Positions 35,786 through 44,841 are shown, counted from the stretch's first letter. The stretch is DNA of 64,000 nucleotides from REDI01 sp964586865 (GCA_964586865.1 CAZPJM010000002.1:4919-68918), one strand, 5' to 3'. Notes: generated by a model from the letters alone, not told the origin. Numbers and translations are program-made.

Positions 35786-36624
35786 TCGGTCACCTCCGCC
35801 GAGCCATCACGGCTCTCGCCCTCGGCCACCGGCTCGGGGGCGTTCCGACCGAGGCTCTGGAGGTAGGCGGTGAGGGCCACGATCTCGTGGTCCCAGGCGA
35901 TGCGCACCGGGTTGCCGTCCGCGTCGAGGAGGGGGACCTCCTCGTCGTCGGGACCGTCGACCATCACGAACTCGAGGCCGTCGGCGTTGAGCCGCCGGAC
36001 GATGGCCTCGCCCTGCTCCTTCATGGACTGGGGCGCCTGGGCGATCTGCTCGTCGGTGTAGGGCGTGCCGGCCACCTGCTGGGCCCACATGCTGGCCTGG
36101 ATGTCGGCCGGATCGACGCGCTGCACATGCAGCCACGGGAACGGCGGCATGACCGAGCCGGGCGAGGTGCTGCGCGGGTCGCGCATGTGCTCGTAGTGCC
36201 AGGAGTCGGGGTACTTCTTGCCGACCCGGTGCAGGTCCGGGCCACCGCGGCGGCTGCCGAGCAGGAAGGGACGGTCCCAGATGTACTCCCGGCTCCGGGA
36301 CCACTCGCCGTAGCGGAGGGTCTCCGAGCGGAAGGGCCGCACCATCTGGCTGTGGCAGAGCATGCAGCCATCCCGGGCGTAGAGGTCGCGACCGGCGACC
36401 TCCAGGGCCGTGCGGGGCAGGATCCGCTCCCGGGCCTCGACGTCGGGGTCGAGGGCGATGAGGGGGATGATCTCGGCGATGCCGCCGATGCTGATCGCCA
36501 CGGTGGTGGCCACCGCGAAGAGCGCACCGCGCCCCTCCAGCAGCCGACGGTGCCAGTGGTCCGTGTGCTGCGGGCTGTCCTTGGCGCCGTCGGGGCGCCC
36601 GGTCTCGTCGTTGGGTGAAGTCAT
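35782..36624 (-). CDS. ccoO: cbb3 cytochrome c oxidase subunit II (monoheme CcoO)
   Basis: 280 residues. One membrane helix at about 33-55, then a periplasmic cytochrome c domain with C-M-L-C-H-S-Q-M-V-R-P-F, and Y-G-E-W-S-R-S-R-E-Y-I-W-D-R-P-F-L-L-G-S-R-R, both diagnostic of CcoO. It passes electrons from CcoP to the CcoN hemes. It starts 10 bases after the ccoN stop. Confidence 0.95.
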   Translation of the reverse strand: MTSPNDETGRPDGAKDSPQHTDHWHRRLLEGRGALFAVATTVAISIGGIAEIIPLIALDPDVEARERILPRTALEVAGRDLYARDGCMLCHSQMVRPFRSETLRYGEWSRSREYIWDRPFLLGSRRGGPDLHRVGKKYPDSWHYEHMRDPRSTSPGSVMPPFPWLHVQRVDPADIQASMWAQQVAGTPYTDEQIAQAPQSMKEQGEAIVRRLNADGLEFVMVDGPDDEEVPLLDADGNPVRIAWDHEIVALTAYLQSLGRNAPEPVAEGESRDGSAEVTE

Positions 36625-36633
36625 CGGGTCACC

Positions 36634-38094
36634 TCACTTGGCGGGCTGGGCGACCGCACCGGCGTCGGCCTCTTCGGCGGACGGCTGCATGACGGTCATG
36701 ACGAAGTTGAAGGCCATCAGGACCGCGCCGCCCAGGTAGAGCAGGCCGCCCAGGAAGCGGATCCAGTAGAAGGGCGCGAGCTGGTGCACGATGTCCATGA
36801 AGTTGGGGTAGACGAGCAGCCCGTCCGCATCGACGGCCCGCCACATCAGCCCCTCCATGACGCCGGCGGCCCACATGGCGACCGTGTAGAGCACGATGCC
36901 GATGGTGCCGATCCAGAAGTGGGTCTCGCCCAGGGCGTGGGACCAGACGCGCTTCTTGTTCCACAGCCGCGGCACGAGCCAGTAGAGGATGCCGAAGGTC
37001 AGCATGCCCACCCAGCCGAGGGCGCCCGAGTGGACGTGACCGATGGTCCAGTTGGTGAAGTGGGAGAGGCTGTTGACGGCCCGGATGGACATCATCGGGC
37101 CCTCGAAGGTGGACATGCCGTAGAAGGACACGGCCACGACCATCATCTTGAGGATGTAGTCGGTGCGGAGCCGATCCCAGGCGCCACGGAGGGTGAGCAG
37201 GCCGTTGAGCATGCCGCCCCAGGAGGGCGCGATGAGCATGAGGCTGAACACCATGCCCGTCGTCTGCACCCAGTCGGGCAGGCCCGAGTAGAGCAGGTGG
37301 TGCGGGCCGGCCCAGATGTAGATGAAGACCAGGGCCCAGAAGTGGATGATCGACAGGCGGTAGCTGTAGACCGGCCGCTTCGCCGCCCGGGGCAGGAAGT
37401 AGTACATGAGGCCCAGGAACGGGGTCGTAAGGAAGAACCCGACCGCGTTGTGGCCGTACCACCACTGGACGAGACCATCGGTCATGCCCGAGTAGATGGG
37501 GTAGGACCGGGTGAGGGTGGCCGGGATGGCCAGGTTGTTGAAGATGTGGAGCACCGGGATGGTGATCACGAAGCTCATGTAGAACCAGATCGCCACGTAG
37601 AGGTGCTTGACCTTCCGGACCGCGATGGTGCCGAAGAAGTTGACCGCGAAGGCGATCCAGACGACCGCGATGGCGATGTCGATGGGCCAGATGAGCTCGG
37701 CGTACTCATGGGTCTGGGTCAGCCCGAAGGGCAGCGTGAGGGCCGCGCTGACGATGATGAGCTGCCATCCCCAGAAGTGGAACTCCGACAGGAACTTGCT
37801 CCACATGGGCGCCTTGAGCAGGCGCGGCATGGAGTAGTAGATGCCGGTGAAGCAGATGTTGCCCGCGAACGCGAAGATGACCGCGTTCGTGTGGAGCGGG
37901 CGGAGCCGGGAGAACGTCGTGAAGGACGTCTCGAGGTTGGCGGGCCACCAGGCGAGCTGGAGGGCGATGATGACGCCGACCAGCATGCCGACGATGCCCC
38001 ACACCACGGTGGCGATGAGGAATTTCTTGACGATGCCGTCGTCGTAGCGGGCCTGGCCCGGGTCGAGCGGTGCCGCAGCGGCTGCAGTGCTCAT
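36634..38094 (-). CDS. ccoN: cbb3 cytochrome c oxidase catalytic subunit I (CcoN)
   Basis: 486 residues from an ATG with GGAGGT. About 12 membrane helices. The heme and CuB ligands are visible: L-R-P-L-H-T-N, W-W-Y-G-H-N-A-V-G-F, the His pair in A-G-P-H-H-L-L, and N-W-T-I-G-H-V-H-S-G, plus the Tyr in V-Y-S-Y-R-L that crosslinks in the cbb3 type. It reduces oxygen to water with high affinity and pumps protons. First gene of the cco operon, behind a predicted sigma-54 promoter rather than the common Fnr/anaerobox control. Confidence 0.96.
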   Translation of the reverse strand: MSTAAAAAPLDPGQARYDDGIVKKFLIATVVWGIVGMLVGVIIALQLAWWPANLETSFTTFSRLRPLHTNAVIFAFAGNICFTGIYYSMPRLLKAPMWSKFLSEFHFWGWQLIIVSAALTLPFGLTQTHEYAELIWPIDIAIAVVWIAFAVNFFGTIAVRKVKHLYVAIWFYMSFVITIPVLHIFNNLAIPATLTRSYPIYSGMTDGLVQWWYGHNAVGFFLTTPFLGLMYYFLPRAAKRPVYSYRLSIIHFWALVFIYIWAGPHHLLYSGLPDWVQTTGMVFSLMLIAPSWGGMLNGLLTLRGAWDRLRTDYILKMMVVAVSFYGMSTFEGPMMSIRAVNSLSHFTNWTIGHVHSGALGWVGMLTFGILYWLVPRLWNKKRVWSHALGETHFWIGTIGIVLYTVAMWAAGVMEGLMWRAVDADGLLVYPNFMDIVHQLAPFYWIRFLGGLLYLGGAVLMAFNFVMTVMQPSAEEADAGAVAQPAK

Positions 38095-38120
38095 GAGAGA
38101 CCTCCGAGGCCCCGCGACCA

Positions 38121-38136
38121 TGCACGGTCCGTGCCA
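38121..38136 (-). promoter_or_regulatory. Predicted sigma-54 promoter of the cco operon
   Basis: On the minus strand TGGCACGGACCGTGCA has the full TGGCACG -24 block and TGCA at -12 with GG-N10-GC spacing. The start site would lie near 38110, 16 bases before the ccoN ATG with GGAGGT between. The same core GGCACGGA occurs in the regulator promoter (26628-26643). Confidence 0.75.
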
Positions 38137-38231
38137 GACCGATGGGGTCGTGGATGAGGGGCCTGAAGGCGCCGTCATGCCGCGCCTCCCCTGGGGGTTC
38201 CCCCCGGGCCTCGCCTCCTGCCACAGGGGGC

Positions 38232-38248
38232 TGTGGGATTCACCACAC
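38232..38248. promoter_or_regulatory. Candidate enhancer (UAS) of the cco operon
   Basis: TGTG-N8-CACAC, as at 26749-26765 upstream of the NtrC-family regulator, placed about 115 bases upstream of the ccoN -12 element. The same spacing from promoter to site (about 110 bases) is seen for the regulator. Binding is inferred. Confidence 0.45.
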
Positions 38249-38423
38249 CCCCCTCCCCTGGCCGACAAGTGCGTCCCTCACGACCCCGCAACGTCTGGTG
38301 GCGGGTGCTGGCCGGTCCCGGACCGTGGGATGTGACGAAGCCCGAGGCCCCACCAGCCCCCTCTCACCGGCGGCCCGCGGTGGACCTGGTCGCGGGACGG
38401 GTCGCCCGGTCGGGCAACCCGTC

Positions 38424-40178
38424 CTACCGGTGGACTTCAACCGCACTCACGTCGAAGAAGGCCGGAAGGCGCCGGTCTTCCATCACTTGCATGAAGAGGC
38501 CCTGGGTCTGCCCGTAGGGGTTGAGGCCATCTGTCCACAGCGTGATCCCATGAACGTTCCAGTTCGGGCTGCTCACCGAGCGTACCCGGTCGTTCCACTC
38601 GTGTAGGTCGCAGGTGGCTTCGCTCCCGAAGTCGGCCACGCCATGCCTCCGATTGCCGCCGATACTCCAGCATCGTTGGAGGTAGTTGCTGTCGATGCAC
38701 AGCTTCTTGCCGTCGAAGTTCTCCCCCTCGTGCAGACAGACGATCGTCGAGCCGGAGCCGAAGAGCCTGACCCCCTCGACGTACCGCTCCAGCTCGATAC
38801 CAGTCTGGTTGGACACGACCTGGTTATCGCCGTCAAAGGACTCCAGCACCGCCCACGGCGGCTCGGTGCCGAGAAGGGCCTCGTTGCCGCAGTTCTTCAC
38901 CGTCACCGAGCGGGCGTTCCGAGCCACCTCCCAGGGGGGGGACAACCGCACCGTGTAGTCCTCGGGGGCGGCGCCATAGGCGTCCGTGGTTCCGTAGATG
39001 CAGTGGGCGCGACCCTTGCCGTGCGACTCATCGTGGAAGCAGATCTGATACCGGTCGTTGTGAGGCCTCCCCGACGGGATCGGAGGACAGCTCCGCTCCT
39101 CGTTCCAGTAGAGGGAGTAGAGCCCATCGCCCGACTGGAGCCGCCAGCGGTAGTGCTGCTCCGTGGTCCAGCCGACCTCCTCGTGCCAGTCATTGCTCGC
39201 GCGCGTGCCCAGCCGCTGGTCCGGGTGCATGATGTTCGTCAGGTAGAAGCCACCATCCCAGGCACGGCTGACCTTCCACTGATAGGCGAGGTCATCGCCC
39301 ATCTCGGCGTACATCTGCCGATTGCCGTCGTGGCCGACGTGCAGGCGCACCAGGCTGGCGTCGTACTTGGTGAGGTAGACGATACCGGGCTTCCCCGGGA
39401 CGGGCTCGAACCTCCACCACGCGAGCCTGCGGAGCGTGTCGGTCCCGGTCGACAGGTGCTGGGGAGCGCTCTGCCCGCATGGGCCTTCGCACAGGACGAG
39501 GCCACGGTTGGTGAATCGAGCGTTGCGGAGGTCGTAGACGCCGGGCCGCGCCGTGAGGGTGTCCACCGTGAAGGTCTCCCAGGTCCACAGACCGTTCTGC
39601 TGGCGCATCCGGCCGTCCTCGTGGGCCTGCAGGAAGGTGCCGTGATAGGAAAGCAGCCCGATGTGCGCACCGCCGACGACCGGCCCACGAACGCTGTGGT
39701 CCTCGGGGAAGACCACGGTGAAGCGCTCCCAGTCGTCGCACCGGCCGCGGTCGGCCAGGACGTCGCCGTCGGGCTCGGCGACCAGAAAGGTCCAGTCGTA
39801 GGTGCGCAGGCAGACCCGGTCGCCGTAGCGGACCACGGCTCGGCTCTCGGTGGCGTCCGCGGTGACGATCTGCAGAATCTGCTCGTTGTCGACGTCGGCG
39901 GCATCATCGGCGATGCCGTCCCAGGAGGTACTGTGGTCGGACCAGGCGGTCAGGGCCGCGGGCCCGTCCCCGTCCTGGTGGTAGACGCGCAGGGCGATGT
40001 GATCCCCGTATCGGACGACATCGCCCTCATCGAGATGGCGCGCCTGGTCCTCGATGAGCCGCCCGAGGTCGTCGCTGATGTCCTCGATCTGCTCCCAGGG
40101 CCAGCGGAACGCCTGTGCCGGTTGCGCGGCCGCGAGGCCGACGAGGGAGAGCAGGGTGATGGGAATGATGCGATTCAT
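38424..40178 (-). CDS. Secreted protein with beta-trefoil-like region and beta/gamma-crystallin-like C-terminus
   Basis: 584 residues from an ATG with AGGAGG. Signal peptide M-N-R-I-I-P-I-T-L-L-S-L-V-G-L-A-A-A. Residues about 50-390 contain repeats of the type V-R-Y-G-D-x-V/I-x-L-R and L-x-A-x-x-D-G-x-x, suggesting fascin/ricin-type trefoils. Residues about 450-545 carry C-L-H-E-G-E-N-F-D-G-K-K-L-C and W-N-D-R-V-R-S-V, typical of crystallin-fold/I36 inhibitor domains. Many Cys suggest disulfides. Codon choice is visibly less GC-rich than in neighbours, possibly from transfer. Function is unknown; carbohydrate or protein binding is plausible. Confidence 0.7.
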   Translation of the reverse strand: MNRIIPITLLSLVGLAAAQPAQAFRWPWEQIEDISDDLGRLIEDQARHLDEGDVVRYGDHIALRVYHQDGDGPAALTAWSDHSTSWDGIADDAADVDNEQILQIVTADATESRAVVRYGDRVCLRTYDWTFLVAEPDGDVLADRGRCDDWERFTVVFPEDHSVRGPVVGGAHIGLLSYHGTFLQAHEDGRMRQQNGLWTWETFTVDTLTARPGVYDLRNARFTNRGLVLCEGPCGQSAPQHLSTGTDTLRRLAWWRFEPVPGKPGIVYLTKYDASLVRLHVGHDGNRQMYAEMGDDLAYQWKVSRAWDGGFYLTNIMHPDQRLGTRASNDWHEEVGWTTEQHYRWRLQSGDGLYSLYWNEERSCPPIPSGRPHNDRYQICFHDESHGKGRAHCIYGTTDAYGAAPEDYTVRLSPPWEVARNARSVTVKNCGNEALLGTEPPWAVLESFDGDNQVVSNQTGIELERYVEGVRLFGSGSTIVCLHEGENFDGKKLCIDSNYLQRCWSIGGNRRHGVADFGSEATCDLHEWNDRVRSVSSPNWNVHGITLWTDGLNPYGQTQGLFMQVMEDRRLPAFFDVSAVEVHR

Positions 40179-40527
40179 GAAGTCCTCCTGCCTCGGGGAC
40201 GTGCGTGTCTCGTCGAGGCACCCGGGTAGAGACGCGACCTCTGATGTGTGACGCGCCTCCTCCGGACTCCCGGAGGATCGGGACCTCGCGGGGCTCGAGG
40301 GCGCGCGACCGTCTTCTCACCCGCCCGGCGACCCGCAACCGAGCCGGGCCGGATGGAGTGTCACCCGCAACCGAGCCGGGCCGGATGGAGAGCCGGCATG
40401 CGGGACCGCGATATCGCCTTCAGAAGGCGGCATCTGAACCTACGCGGCCCGATTGCCACGACCTGGGGCAGACGCCGTGGCTAGACTGCCCCCTGGCCCT
40501 TGAGGGACATCGCACAGGGGAGATCGC
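40179..40527. other. Divergent intergenic region between secreted-protein gene and ECF sigma gene
   Basis: 349 bases carrying both divergent promoters. It contains a 28-base exact direct repeat (40331-40358 and 40363-40390). A TAGACT hexamer at 40482-40487 may be a -10 element for the sigma gene at 40528, but no well-spaced -35 was found. Confidence 0.45.
40331..40390. repeat. 28-base direct repeat, two copies
   Basis: Copies at 40331-40358 and 40363-40390 are identical over 28 bases, starting ACCCGCAACC and ending GGATGGAG, with a 4-base gap (period 32). They lie upstream of the ECF sigma gene and could be tandem regulator sites or a local duplication. Confidence 0.85.
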
Positions 40528-41109
40528 ATGGACACCGAGGTGGAAGCCGCGATCTTCGCGACCCTCGAGGAAGGGGACCACCACCGTGCGGCCGAGCTGA
40601 TCCTGCGCGCGTACGGCGACCAGATCCTGGGCTTTCTGGTCCGCAGCCAGGGCGACGAGACGGAAGCGCTCGAGATCTGGAGCATCTTCACCGAAGACCT
40701 CTGGAAGGGACTGCCCGGCTTCCAGGCTCGCTCCTCGGCGCGTACCTGGGCCTACCAGCTCGCCCGTCACGCGAGGAGCCGGTTCACCCGGGATGCCTGG
40801 CGATCCCGAAGCCAGCCGCTGAAGACCCACGACCTCGACGGGCTCATCCAGCAGGTGCGCACCCGGACCCTCACCTATCTGCGCGACGAGGCCCGCACCG
40901 CCCTCGAGGACCTGCGCGCCGAGCTCTCTCCCGAGGAACGCGAGCTGCTGGTGCTCCGGATCGACCAGGGGATGTCCTGGGACGAGGTGGCCGGCATCAT
41001 GGCGGTGGAGGGCTCGACCGCCCGCAGCCGGGCGCGCCTCCGTGCCCGCTTCACCCGCCTCGTGAAGCGAATCCGGAAGCGCGCCGAGGAGCTCGGGATG
41101 CTCCCGTGA
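40528..41109 (+). CDS. ECF-like sigma factor linked to a Ser/Thr kinase
   Basis: 193 residues. Region 2 is present but divergent (A-L-E-I-W-S-I-F-T-E-D-L-W, then A-R-T-W-A-Y-Q-L-A-R-H-A). Region 4 is clear (L-S-P-E-E-R-E-L-L-V-L-R, S-W-D-E-V-A-G-I-M-A-V). Its stop overlaps the kinase GTG as GTGA (41106-41109), so both are made together. Some ECF groups paired with Ser/Thr kinases are known to be switched on by phosphorylation instead of anti-sigma release; that is the likely mode here, since no anti-sigma gene is seen. Confidence 0.82.
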   Translation: MDTEVEAAIFATLEEGDHHRAAELILRAYGDQILGFLVRSQGDETEALEIWSIFTEDLWKGLPGFQARSSARTWAYQLARHARSRFTRDAWRSRSQPLKTHDLDGLIQQVRTRTLTYLRDEARTALEDLRAELSPEERELLVLRIDQGMSWDEVAGIMAVEGSTARSRARLRARFTRLVKRIRKRAEELGMLP

Positions 41110-44100
41110 CCACCACCTCCCTCACCTTCGATGCGGCGCTCCAGGATCTGCTGGTCGACCTCTCCAGCACGGCCGACACCGAAGTACGCCTGCACCCGGG
41201 GACGCGGCTCGGTCCCTACCGCGTCCTGTCCGAGGTGGCCCGGGGCGGCATGGGGGTCGTCTACCGCGGCGAGCACGTGGACACCGGCGGCGCCGTGGCC
41301 CTCAAGACCCTGCGCGCGGCGCGCACCGCCCATGCCATGGCCCTGGCCTGCGAGGCGGATGCCCTGCGCCGGCTGAGCCATCCGGGCGTCGTGCGCCAGC
41401 TCGATGCGGACCTCTCCGGGAGCAGGCCCTGGCTCGCGCTGGCTTGGCTCCCCGGCCCCTCCCTGGCGGCGGCCTGGCCTCCCCCTCCCACGGATCGGGC
41501 CGAGGCCCTGCGTCGCCTGGGCCAGGTGGCGGCCGCCGTCGCGCATCTCCACGGGCGCGGGGTGGTGCACGGCGATCTCAAGCCGGACAACCTGCTGCTG
41601 GACGCGGTGGGACGGCCGGTGATCATCGACTTCGGGCTCGCCCGGAGCGCGCGACTCCGCCTGCTGGGAGAGGACCTGACCCGGGCGACCCGGGCGGGCC
41701 TGACGGCGCGCTACGCCTCGCCGGAGCAGGTGCGCGGCGAGCCCTTCGATGCGCGAACCGACGTATTCGCCCTCGGGGTGATGCTGCACGAGGCCCTCAC
41801 CGGTCTCCACCCGTCCGAGGCGACCTCCGGTGACAGCGACGGGTGGACCCCCGCGCTGCAAGCCTGTTCCCATCCCATCGCCGGCCTGGTGGCCGCGGCG
41901 CTCCACCCCGAGGTCGACCGACGGACGACCTCTCCCGCGGCGCTCGCCCGTGCCCTCGGCGCGACCCTCCCCGTGGGTCCACCCGTCGCCTCCAGCGGCT
42001 TCGTCGGGCGAGACGCCGAGCTCGGCTTCCTGCTCGCGCGCCTGGACGAGGCCCGGGGCGGCCATGGCCGTACCGTGGTGGTGCACGGGGAGGCCGGCGT
42101 CGGCAAGTCCGCCCTCCTACGGGCGCTCGTCCAACGCGTTCGCCCGCGGGCCCACGTCATCCATGGGAGCGCAGCGGCGCTGGGCGACCTCCCTGGACTC
42201 GCCGGGATCCCGCTCCACGCCCCCCGGGAGATCCTCGGGACGCTGCTCACCAGCCACCTCCTGGACGGCCCCGCGGGACTCAAGCGGGTGTTCCGCGACC
42301 ACCACACGGCCCTCTCCGCGCTCCTTCCCACGCTGCCCCGCGCGCTCGGTGTCGAGGCCGCGCCCGAGCCCCCACCGGGCTCGCTCCTCGGCGGCTGGCA
42401 GGCCCTGGTGGATGCCCTCGACGCCGCTCGCGGAGACCGGCCGCTCATCCTGTGCATCGAGGATGTCCAGTGGGCTGATGACGCCACCATCGGCCTGATG
42501 CGGCACCTGCGCGAGCAGGCGGCGACCCGTCCCTGGCTGCTGCTGTCGACCGCCCGTGCCAGACCCGGGACCGACCCCACCCCCTGGCTCCCGGAGGCCG
42601 CCCGGATCGCCCTCGCCCCGCTGCCCATCTCGCCCCGCGCACAGGCGTTCCTCCAGCGCGCGAAGCACCAGCTGGCCTGCCTGCCGGACGACAGCCGACA
42701 CCTCGCCCGACGGCTGGCCTTGCTCGGCGAGACCTTCACCGCCGAGCTCGCCCTCCGCCTAGACCTGCCCGAGGGGGGGCCCGGCGACGCCGCCCGACGG
42801 CTTTCCGAGCTGCTCCATGCCGACATCATCGAAGAGGAGGCCTCCGGGCGGCTCTGCTACGCCCACCCCGAGCTGAGGGAGCATCTGCTCCTGGAAGGTC
42901 GCCCCGAGGAAGCCGCGGCCGTGGCCGGGACCCTCGAGGAGGTGGGCGCCGATCCGGCCCTCTGTGCGGGGCTGTGGCTGCGGGGTGGCCGGCTCGAGCA
43001 GGCCCTGGGCGCGCTGGAGCGGACCCTGCAGGCCGCCATCGATCGGCAGGCCCCGCGCGAGGCTTGGGCCATCCTGGACCTCCTCGTGCGGACCGCCGCT
43101 CGCATCGGGGCGGGCAGGCGGGCCGATGCCGCCCGCTGCCTCGTCCTGGAGGAGATCGCCATCCCCCGAGCGGACCGGGAGCGCGGCCTCGCCCTGGCCG
43201 ACGCCCTGAGCGACAGCGACCTCCCCGCCCTCCGGGCGCGCGCCGCGGTCGGGCGAGCCGCCATCCACGTGCACCACCCCGGCCAAAGCGACGTGAAGGG
43301 GGCCCTGGAGGACGCCGGACGGCAGCTGGACGCGTTCCGAGAGCCCGATCTGCAGGCCCGTCTCGCCCTGTCCTGGTCGAGCTTCTGGCAGCGCTCCGGG
43401 AATCGGGCCGCAGCACGTGAGGTTCTGGAGCGCTTTCTGGACGGACCCGCACGCCCGTCGGTCGAGCTGCGCGTGCTCGTGGGGACGAACCTGGCCTTGC
43501 TCGAGGCCCAGGCCGGGGAGCGCGCCCGGGCGGAGCTCCGCTACGCCGATCTGCTGGCGGAGCTGGGTGAGCGGGCGCCCGCCCAGCAGGCGCGGATCTG
43601 GCTCAACCGGGGCGCCAACCTCTGCTACCTCGACGAGCTGGCGCACGGGGCCTTCTATCTCGAGCGCGCCACCGCCCTCGCCCGTCGTGCGGGAGACCCA
43701 CGGATGGAGGCCCTCTCCTTGCGCAACCGCGCGACCCTGGCACGAACCGGCACCCTCGACGACCAAGAAGCGCTAGCTCGCCTCTCCGAGGTCCTCCGCC
43801 TGACGGACCTGGGCGGGCTCGACAGCATCGCGCGGAGCGCCTGGATGGAGCGTGCGCTGATCCTGGGCCGCACCGGTCAGCACGCGGCGGCACGGGACGC
43901 GCTGGCCCGCGCCGGCGAGGGAACCCCGCCCGCCGATCGGGCCATCTTCGTGAGCGCCTGTCTGGACCTGTGGTCGGGACGGGTGCAGGCGGCGGCGGAG
44001 GCCCTCGAAGGCCTGGTGGCTCGCTTGCCCCCCGGCCTGGCCGGCGGCTCCCTGGCCCGCCTGGGACAGGCACGCTGGCAGCTCGGCGAGCGGGCGGAAG

Positions 44101-44207
44101 CGGTGCGATGCTGGAGGGCCACCTTGGATCAGCAGAGCACCGCGCGGCGTTACCGCCTGGAGGCGGAGCGCGGCCTGGCCGAGGCCCTGGCCGCAAGACC
44201 GCCTTAG
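41106..44207 (+). CDS. Ser/Thr protein kinase fused to AAA ATPase and TPR-like repeats
   Basis: 1033 residues. Kinase domain about 35-290: glycine loop A-R-G-G-M-G-V-V-Y-R-G, V-A-L-K, H-G-D-L-K-P-D-N (HGD in place of HRD), D-F-G-L-A-R, A-S-P-E-Q. Then an AAA/STAND ATPase about 300-600: F-V-G-R-D-A-E-L, Walker A G-E-A-G-V-G-K-S, Walker B L-I-L-C-I-E-D-V-Q-W-A-D-D. The remaining 430 residues are helical TPR-like repeats. No membrane span, so cytoplasmic. It is translationally coupled to the ECF sigma gene and probably controls it. Confidence 0.88.
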   Translation: MTTTSLTFDAALQDLLVDLSSTADTEVRLHPGTRLGPYRVLSEVARGGMGVVYRGEHVDTGGAVALKTLRAARTAHAMALACEADALRRLSHPGVVRQLDADLSGSRPWLALAWLPGPSLAAAWPPPPTDRAEALRRLGQVAAAVAHLHGRGVVHGDLKPDNLLLDAVGRPVIIDFGLARSARLRLLGEDLTRATRAGLTARYASPEQVRGEPFDARTDVFALGVMLHEALTGLHPSEATSGDSDGWTPALQACSHPIAGLVAAALHPEVDRRTTSPAALARALGATLPVGPPVASSGFVGRDAELGFLLARLDEARGGHGRTVVVHGEAGVGKSALLRALVQRVRPRAHVIHGSAAALGDLPGLAGIPLHAPREILGTLLTSHLLDGPAGLKRVFRDHHTALSALLPTLPRALGVEAAPEPPPGSLLGGWQALVDALDAARGDRPLILCIEDVQWADDATIGLMRHLREQAATRPWLLLSTARARPGTDPTPWLPEAARIALAPLPISPRAQAFLQRAKHQLACLPDDSRHLARRLALLGETFTAELALRLDLPEGGPGDAARRLSELLHADIIEEEASGRLCYAHPELREHLLLEGRPEEAAAVAGTLEEVGADPALCAGLWLRGGRLEQALGALERTLQAAIDRQAPREAWAILDLLVRTAARIGAGRRADAARCLVLEEIAIPRADRERGLALADALSDSDLPALRARAAVGRAAIHVHHPGQSDVKGALEDAGRQLDAFREPDLQARLALSWSSFWQRSGNRAAAREVLERFLDGPARPSVELRVLVGTNLALLEAQAGERARAELRYADLLAELGERAPAQQARIWLNRGANLCYLDELAHGAFYLERATALARRAGDPRMEALSLRNRATLARTGTLDDQEALARLSEVLRLTDLGGLDSIARSAWMERALILGRTGQHAAARDALARAGEGTPPADRAIFVSACLDLWSGRVQAAAEALEGLVARLPPGLAGGSLARLGQARWQLGERAEAVRCWRATLDQQSTARRYRLEAERGLAEALAARPP

Positions 44208-44217
44208 GCTCCCACCC

Positions 44218-44841
44218 GTGCTCTCCCCCGCCCTCCCCGCCACCCTCCTCGCTGCCCTCGTGGCGGCCCTCGTGGGCACGCCCCACTGCCTCGGCATGTG
44301 CGGCGGCTTCGCGGCCGCCGCGGCCAGCTCTCCCATGGAGCTCGCCGCCTACCACCTGGGCAAGACGGTGACCTACGCGGTGCTGGGGGCCCTGGCCGGG
44401 ACGTTCGGCGCCGCCCTGTCGGCCATCCCGGGCCTGGAGTTCCTGGGCGTGGCGGTGGCGGCGGTCTTCCTCGTGTGGTTCTCGGCGGCCCTCGCCGGGC
44501 TCCTCCCCGAGCCCAGCCTGCCCATCCCGGGCCTCGAGAAGCTCGGGATCCGCACCGCAGGGGCCCGCGGGGTGCCGGCGCGCTTCCTGTTCGGGCTGGT
44601 CAACGGCCTCCTGCCGTGCGGCCTGCTCTACGCGACGGTGGGGATGGCGGTGGGGGCCGGCGGGCCCCTCGAGGGGGCCCTGACCCTGGTCGTCTTCGGC
44701 CTCGCCACCGTGCCGGGCCTCACCGCGGCGGCCCTGGGCCTGCGCCAGCTCCTGGGCCGCCATCCCTGGACCCGCCGCGTCCTGGCCGCGCTGGTGCTCA
44801 TCGCGGGCCTGGGGGGCCTGGGCTGGCGTTACCTGGCCTGA
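44218..44841 (+). CDS. SafE/TauE-like (DsbD-related) membrane protein, likely copper/cytochrome maturation
   Basis: 207 residues with about six membrane helices. G-T-P-H-C-L-G-M-C-G-G in helix 1 and N-G-L-L-P-C-G-L-L-Y-A in helix 4 are the two Cys motifs of the UreH/SafE branch. In many proteobacteria this gene directly follows ccoS, and members of the family have been tied to copper handling or heme/thiol transfer for cbb3 oxidase. Here it lies 6 kb beyond ccoN, after the kinase gene with a 10-base gap. The cbb3 role is inferred. Confidence 0.82.
   Translation: MLSPALPATLLAALVAALVGTPHCLGMCGGFAAAAASSPMELAAYHLGKTVTYAVLGALAGTFGAALSAIPGLEFLGVAVAAVFLVWFSAALAGLLPEPSLPIPGLEKLGIRTAGARGVPARFLFGLVNGLLPCGLLYATVGMAVGAGGPLEGALTLVVFGLATVPGLTAAALGLRQLLGRHPWTRRVLAALVLIAGLGGLGWRYLA

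Larger units (their letters stand above)
38095..38423. other. Intergenic control region upstream of ccoN
   Basis: 329 bases without a convincing gene, between ccoN and the 3' end of the secreted protein gene. It holds the sigma-54 promoter (38121-38136) and the TGTG-N8-CACAC site (38232-38248). I saw no TTGAT-N4-ATCAA Fnr/anaerobox here. Several runs of C and G (38195-38215) could form weak hairpins. Confidence 0.6.

Noticed and set aside
38095..38423. Fnr/anaerobox site for the cco operon
   Set aside because: No TTGAT-N4-ATCAA-like palindrome is present; the region is nearly free of AT-rich stretches.
40500..44207. Kinase reading starting at 40500
   Set aside because: The extra N-terminus is the shadow of the ECF sigma gene; the GTG at 41106 overlapping its stop is the supported start.
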